Assembly (NCBI RefSeq): GCF_014384785.1
Contig: NZ_JACRSU010000002.1
Location: 434,001-498,000 of the forward strand
Direction of reading: 5' to 3'
DNA length: 64,000 nt
Origin: Congzhengia minquanensis
GTDB lineage: Bacteria; Bacillota; Clostridia; UBA1381; UBA9506
Each line of letters starts with the position of its first letter. Position 1 is the stretch's first letter. Under the pieces are notes generated by a model that was not told the DNA's origin, searched no databases, and was given only the letters and a program-made list of their open reading frames with translations. Positions 60,096 through 64,000 of the stretch are shown piece by piece. Position numbers and translations under genes: made by a program.

Positions 60096-60924
60096 GCAAT
60101 TAAACTCAATAGCAGAAATTTACACAAATTACGTTGAAGAAATACCTAACAATCCATTAAGACTGGCAAATCAGCTTCAAATTAAATGTAAAACGAAAAT
60201 AGAATATATGGGGGAATATGCTGGTTCACAATGCCCTTTATATTCATATCCTGCTATTCTATGTAATTATGGCACTAGGAACAAACCACAATACACAATT
60301 TATTATGATGAGTCAGCACAATTTTGGGGCTTTTATGTATTTCATGAATTGGCACATTATATATTGGAACATGATTCTGACGACCCAGACAATGAACGAG
60401 AAGCTAATCTGCTGGCTTGTTTATTGCTTGCCCCTCCTCGACTAATACCTACAACATTCAAAAAAGCGAATGATTTAAATGTTAATTTTCACATACCGCT
60501 TGGACGTGCCGAAGAATATTGGGAGAAATTTTCTAAGGCAAATAACCGCAAAAACCAAACTTTGAAATTTAAAAAATTGCTTACATATACAATATTCAGT
60601 ATTTTTACAGTTGTGTCGATTGTTTTTGGATTGAATTACTTGCACGACTCTTCTGATAAAAATAATATCCCTAATTCTATTCAAACATCACAGCCGTTAC
60701 AAAATAAAACTACTGAATTTATACCTAATGCATCATCTGAGCCATCAATTAATATTGTTAATGAAAATACAAAACAAAATAATATAGTAATCGTTACAAA
60801 AACCGGCACAAAATATCATTTGCCAACATGCAGTCATGTCATAAATAGAGAAAATTTAAAACAGTTAACATTAGAAGACGCAATCAAAAATGGATATTTA
60901 CCATGTCAAGACTGTATTCATTGA
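60082..60924 (+). CDS. ImmA-type peptidase fused to membrane helix and Cys/His-rich tail
   Basis: 280 residues. The N-terminal peptidase has VFHELAHYILEHDSD (HExxH) and NEREANLLACLLLAP. A membrane helix (about 170-190) follows, then a polar linker and a C-terminal module VTKTGTKYHLPTCSHVINRE ... GYLPCQDCIH, resembling Ada-like metal-binding repeats found at ends of secreted nucleases. The peptidase inside and the metal module outside the cell would make it a transmembrane sensor; this is inference. Confidence 0.75.
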   Translation: MKNYEQLNSIAEIYTNYVEEIPNNPLRLANQLQIKCKTKIEYMGEYAGSQCPLYSYPAILCNYGTRNKPQYTIYYDESAQFWGFYVFHELAHYILEHDSDDPDNEREANLLACLLLAPPRLIPTTFKKANDLNVNFHIPLGRAEEYWEKFSKANNRKNQTLKFKKLLTYTIFSIFTVVSIVFGLNYLHDSSDKNNIPNSIQTSQPLQNKTTEFIPNASSEPSINIVNENTKQNNIVIVTKTGTKYHLPTCSHVINRENLKQLTLEDAIKNGYLPCQDCIH

Positions 60925-60934
60925 CCATTTGGGA

Positions 60935-60972
60935 AAGGCCGTTTTACTACATTATTGCAGTAAAACGGCCTT
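60935..60972. terminator. Convergent-gene hairpin
   Basis: AAGGCCGTTTTACT (60935-60948) and AGTAAAACGGCCTT (60959-60972) form a perfect 14-base stem between converging genes, serving either strand. Confidence 0.8.
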
Positions 60973-61304
60973 CATTGTATTATTTCTAAACCATCAACCC
61001 TATTAATAAGCTTTAGGCCATTTAAGGCAAACGGTTCAAAATCCTTGTTCTTGCCAATACCTTTAATGCAGAATGTTCCAGATATATTTACTACTTTGTA
61101 TTTTCTTCCCTTGTTATCAATAAGTATGTCATTTTCAAATATCTCTTTTGAATTATAATCATATAAACCAGTAGATTTAAAAATTTTAATATTTTCTGAG
61201 GTATTACATATACCCTCGTCCGTAATAGAAACATATTTTTCTTTTATTGCATCTCTTAATGAGATTTGTTCTCCATTTTTTACAATTTTAAAGTTTATTC
61301 TCAT
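60972..61304 (-). CDS. YopX-like phage protein
   Basis: 110 residues behind GGAGGTATTAA. STGLYDYNSKEIFENDILID and FCIKGIGKNKDFEPFALNG are YopX-like; shorter than the copy at 50478. Function unknown. Confidence 0.6.
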   Translation of the reverse strand: MRINFKIVKNGEQISLRDAIKEKYVSITDEGICNTSENIKIFKSTGLYDYNSKEIFENDILIDNKGRKYKVVNISGTFCIKGIGKNKDFEPFALNGLKLINRVDGLEIIQ

Positions 61305-61366
61305 TTAATACCTCCTCAATACTTCTTCTCCAATGCCAACAATCTTTCTCTTTCCATTTCCTTAGA

Positions 61367-61918
61367 TTAATAATTTTTCATAATATCATTCCACTTTTCC
61401 CACACCTTTTCATTTTTTAATTGCCCATCAATCCATTGTAAAATTTCCAATATTTCTACTTTAGACTGATAATATATAGCACAAGTTTCACCAATATATT
61501 TTTCGTTGACACGATTTTTTATATACTGGATTTTCTTTTCTTTTGCTGGAAGAATGTTATTAATAAAAGAAATAATTTTCTCTTTGCCATACACTCTTAA
61601 TCGTGGTTTATACATGCTCTTTGTAACCCTTACATCAATTGTTCCATGTAACTCAATGTAAGCCCTACAAAAATCTTTTTTGCATTGTATATCTGACATT
61701 GATGGCAACGTATGTATATTTCTCGCCTTTACAACCCACTGTTTCTTTTTATCTCTTTCAATGTTATTAGCAGATTCATATGCTTTATAACCTGTTGCTT
61801 CTGCAATATTTTCTACATACCATTTGTCAAGATTTCTCACAACCAGATATGAACCTTTTTCATCATTAACAAAATATCCGGTTCCATAAGCAATACCTAC
61901 ACAATAATCATTTATCAT
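61367..61918 (-). CDS. Possible LAGLIDADG-like protein
   Basis: 183 residues from ATG 61918; start choice is uncertain (in-frame ATGs at 61930 and 61939). DYCVGIAYGTGYF and FCRAYIELHGTIDVR sit at the spacing of two LAGLIDADG helices, and the gene is basic. It could be a homing endonuclease or a relative that lost nuclease activity. Confidence 0.55.
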   Translation of the reverse strand: MINDYCVGIAYGTGYFVNDEKGSYLVVRNLDKWYVENIAEATGYKAYESANNIERDKKKQWVVKARNIHTLPSMSDIQCKKDFCRAYIELHGTIDVRVTKSMYKPRLRVYGKEKIISFINNILPAKEKKIQYIKNRVNEKYIGETCAIYYQSKVEILEILQWIDGQLKNEKVWEKWNDIMKNY

Positions 61919-61919
61919 A

Positions 61920-62306
61920 TTATAACTCATTCCAGCCATCTAAGGTGCAGAGATTTCCACAACCATCTTCCCAACCACCGGAAATTGGGTCTTCCCCATT
62001 ACTAAGAGCTACACGATATTTCAACATATCCCCAATGGTATTTGGATAAATCACACCTAAATAGTCATCTCTATTATAAACATTTAAGCAATGCAAATTA
62101 TAGTCATATTCATCTTCGCATACTTTAATTCCATTTTCAAATTGCCATTCTTTAAATTCATTAAAATCATTTTCTGCTTCTGATATTGAATTAAACTCTC
62201 CTAAAAACACAAGTTCACCACTACCACCGCAACATGATTTATCTTCCAATTCTATAAACCCTTTTTTTGTAACTATTCCATAATCACTATAATAATATTT
62301 TCCCAT
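61920..62306 (-). CDS. Phage protein of unknown function
   Basis: 128 residues behind GGGGATTTACAA. Acidic and aromatic (EKEWQFENG-like tracts, CEDEYDYNLHCLNVYN), with CCGGSGE near the start and GCGNLCTLDGWNEL at the end. Not recognised. Confidence 0.55.
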   Translation of the reverse strand: MGKYYYSDYGIVTKKGFIELEDKSCCGGSGELVFLGEFNSISEAENDFNEFKEWQFENGIKVCEDEYDYNLHCLNVYNRDDYLGVIYPNTIGDMLKYRVALSNGEDPISGGWEDGCGNLCTLDGWNEL

Positions 62307-62334
62307 TTGTAAATCCCCTTTCTACAGTAATCAT

Positions 62335-63363
62335 TTAATTGCTATACACAGACAAATTTCCAACCGCACTAATAAGATTGTTTTTATTCGTTTTAACATA
62401 ATATTTAGCAGTTGTTTCACGACTCGAATGTCTTAGCTGTTTCTGCACCAAGATTAAATCTCCTGTTGACTCATATAACTTTGTTCCGACATAATGTCTC
62501 ATCATATGAGGTGTTATTTCTCCGTTAGAATATCGTTTGAAAAAGCTTGTTATTGCTGTCTTTTTCAATCTTACCCCTCTATTAGACAAAAATAAAGCTT
62601 CTGATTCTGAATGCTTGTCCAATAAAAATTTTGTTCTTACGATTAAATATTTGTTTAAAGCTTCCGCAGCTTCAGATGATATAAAGACCGATTCATATTC
62701 TTGTATATTACCTTTGCCAAGAATATTTATAAAAGGACTTTTAGTTTCGCCCCCTTCATTTAATAATTCTCCCCCGTTCAAAAATACATCTGAAACATCT
62801 AAATTAATAAGCTCTTGACATCGAATACCACTTCCGGCTAACAGTTTTACAATAGCAATATTCCGTTCAATATCAAATTCGTTATTGTTTCCCGTTGACA
62901 AACGATTTAAAAATGCTTGCTGTTCTTTGTCTGTTTGAACTTTGACTTCACCGCGTTTTTTTTCGGTTTTATATTTTGATTTTGAAACAAATTTTACAAC
63001 ATTTTTTTCAACATTTCCATTTTCCAAAAGATAATTCCAAAATGCATTTAACACTTTTTTCTTAGTACATATTGTTTCAAGTGTGTTGTTTTTACTACCC
63101 TGTAAATATTCAAAATATTGATCTAAATTGCTTACGGTTATTGTCGCAAAATCAGATGCAGTTATACTGAAAATGTCTTTACAGACCATATATTTCCTGT
63201 CTAAAAGCCATTCTAAAAATCCTTTAAGGATACACCAATTATTATTTCTTGTTGCCGTTGATTTATAGCTGTTTATAAAATTTACAATAAACTCTGGCAT
63301 ACCCTGCATTTTATCACGTAATTGTGTAGCTAATTTTGCATAAGTTTCAACCTTATAACACAT
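62335..63363 (-). CDS. Second phage tyrosine recombinase (XerC/D-like)
   Basis: 342 residues from ATG 63363, eight bases after GGGGG. N-terminal SAM-like domain, then GSGIRCQELINLDV (Arg), ITPHMMRHYVGTKL (HxxR) and LRHSSRETTAKYY (His/Arg, Tyr). It lacks the AP2 arm-binding domain of the 25.3-kb integrase. Possible roles are dimer resolution, an inversion switch, or the integrase of an adjacent element. Confidence 0.85.
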   Translation of the reverse strand: MCYKVETYAKLATQLRDKMQGMPEFIVNFINSYKSTATRNNNWCILKGFLEWLLDRKYMVCKDIFSITASDFATITVSNLDQYFEYLQGSKNNTLETICTKKKVLNAFWNYLLENGNVEKNVVKFVSKSKYKTEKKRGEVKVQTDKEQQAFLNRLSTGNNNEFDIERNIAIVKLLAGSGIRCQELINLDVSDVFLNGGELLNEGGETKSPFINILGKGNIQEYESVFISSEAAEALNKYLIVRTKFLLDKHSESEALFLSNRGVRLKKTAITSFFKRYSNGEITPHMMRHYVGTKLYESTGDLILVQKQLRHSSRETTAKYYVKTNKNNLISAVGNLSVYSN

Positions 63364-63384
63364 CACGCTTGCCCCCTATATAAA

Positions 63385-63579
63385 TCACCTATATTTTCCC
63401 TCTCTTATATTGCGATCCAATTCTCGCTGTGACATCTCTTTAAATCTAACTTTATTCATATCTTGATTAAACAGCAATGAATTACGGATACATCCAGGTT
63501 CATAAGGTTCTTCCCCTGCCTCTGAAACAAGTTTGTAAATTACATAAATTACACCAATTATTGCCAAAAAACCAGCCAT
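63385..63579 (-). CDS. Small membrane protein
   Basis: 64 residues from ATG 63579 behind GGGAGGAATTATT. MAGFLAIIGVIYVIYKLVSE is one membrane helix, then a charged tail. Unknown. Confidence 0.6.
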   Translation of the reverse strand: MAGFLAIIGVIYVIYKLVSEAGEEPYEPGCIRNSLLFNQDMNKVRFKEMSQRELDRNIREGKYR

Positions 63580-63711
63580 AATAATTCCTCCCATAATTAA
63601 AAATTAATGTTTTATTTTGTTAAATTAATTATATTACATTTGAAAAGACATTGCAATATAATTTATACTATATTAAAGTTATACATAAATAGCCTTCTGC
63701 ATTTACATTTA
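63580..63711. other. AT-rich intergenic interval
   Basis: No gene; TATACTATATTAAAG-like AT tracts may contain a promoter for the small membrane protein and recombinase genes. Confidence 0.3.
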
Positions 63712-64000
63712 TCATTCCTCCCCTCTATTACGCCCTCTTTGGTATAGCAGCATACCGACTACTATACCGTCAGGTGGACTATCATAAATCTTCACTTCAA
63801 ATATATGTCTGCATATAGGTATGGGATATGCAACACCAGCTCCACAATCATGGTAAAAAATCCATTTTTCAGAATGGGATTTAGCCCACTCTCTAAGTTG
63901 TTCAAAACAATCAGCTTGATTCTTGCCTTGTAACTTTCATTCCAAGCATTGCAAATCTCATATGCTTTCTTTTTTGTGCTGACAATATTAGCACTCTGTA
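63712..64000 (-). pseudogene. Phage protein, partial and frameshifted
   Basis: From the right edge one frame reads KKKAYEICNAWNESYK; near 63925-63935 it must shift to continue NQADCFEQLREWAKSHSEKW and GIVVGMLLYQRGRNRGEE to a stop at 63712. Adding one base in ACAAGG joins them (ESYKGKNQADCF). Family not recognised; the 5' end is outside the window. Confidence 0.6.

Larger units (their letters stand above)
25171..64000. mobile_element. Integrated temperate phage, left part (right end outside window)
   Basis: Starts at the tRNA-Arg 3' end with an integrase. It shows a sharp drop in GC, near-uniform minus-strand coding, replication and nucleotide genes typical of large temperate siphophages, and a divergent repressor region at 58.3 kb. 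No capsid, portal, terminase or tail gene is in the window. A second tyrosine recombinase at 62.3 kb leaves open that two elements are joined. Confidence 0.85.

Overview
The window looks like a low-GC, spore-forming, anaerobic Clostridia (Bacillota) chromosome carrying a large integrated phage. Positions 1-25.2 kb are host chromosome: SpoIIM next to a XerD-type recombinase, Rex, PurA, S-layer-homology and copper-amine-oxidase-stalk surface proteins, and strong AGGAGG ribosome sites. From the 3' end of a tRNA-Arg(CCG) gene at 25.2 kb to the right edge the DNA is visibly AT-richer, almost all on the minus strand, and phage-like.

Host layout. 1-6.1 kb is a leftward cluster behind a good promoter at 6.1 kb: PqqD-like protein, ABC exporter, secreted protein, a 63-residue peptide with a YxxP start and C-terminal Ser, an HPr-kinase-like ATPase, an SLH protein and a Wzz/CpsC-like chain-length protein. 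6.2-6.5 kb holds a frameshifted SLH remnant. At 6.62 kb sits an exact 40-bp copy of the tRNA-Arg 3' half. 6.7-10.4 kb is an AT-rich decayed peptide-export locus (two ABC half-transporters and a 5'-truncated SPASM radical-SAM gene) ending near tRNA-Trp. 10.9-25.1 kb is ordinary chromosome: a GH57 enzyme with a divergent AraC regulator, surface protein, XerD, SpoIIM, PurA, then a leftward operon (Gfo/Idh oxidoreductase, NahK-like sugar kinase, nicotinate phosphoribosyltransferase, SDR, unknown, AI-2E transporter), a zinc-ribbon protein and Rex.

Phage layout. An integrase lies beside the tRNA-Arg attachment site. Then comes a roughly 32-kb leftward block of early genes. It includes a nucleotide-metabolism set (dUTPase, FTR-like protein, NrdG, NrdD, redoxin, dNMP kinase, ThyX, deoxyribosyltransferase-like protein). 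A replication set follows (DNA polymerase III alpha, PD-(D/E)XK nuclease, primase-helicase, SSB, Sak4-like ATPase). Next is an unusual group of radical-SAM, macro-domain and Thg1-family genes, then broken methyltransferase and RlmN-like genes, small zinc proteins, ASCH and YopX proteins, a ParB-like gene, a DUF262 gene and a sigma-like factor. The lysogeny switch (57.8-61 kb) has two consecutive repressor/ImmA pairs. A second tyrosine recombinase follows at 62.3 kb. No structural genes are in the window, so they presumably lie to the right.

Most notable: several phage genes whose only well-spaced start codon is ATA or ACG; two paralogous roughly 70-residue hydrophobic proteins in isolated plus-strand cassettes; a redoxin/FTR-linked class III ribonucleotide reductase; a Thg1/macro/radical-SAM group; and a host PqqD/kinase/YxxP-peptide/exporter cluster without recognisable cyclase genes. 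Some indels could be assembly errors rather than biology; this cannot be settled from the sequence alone.
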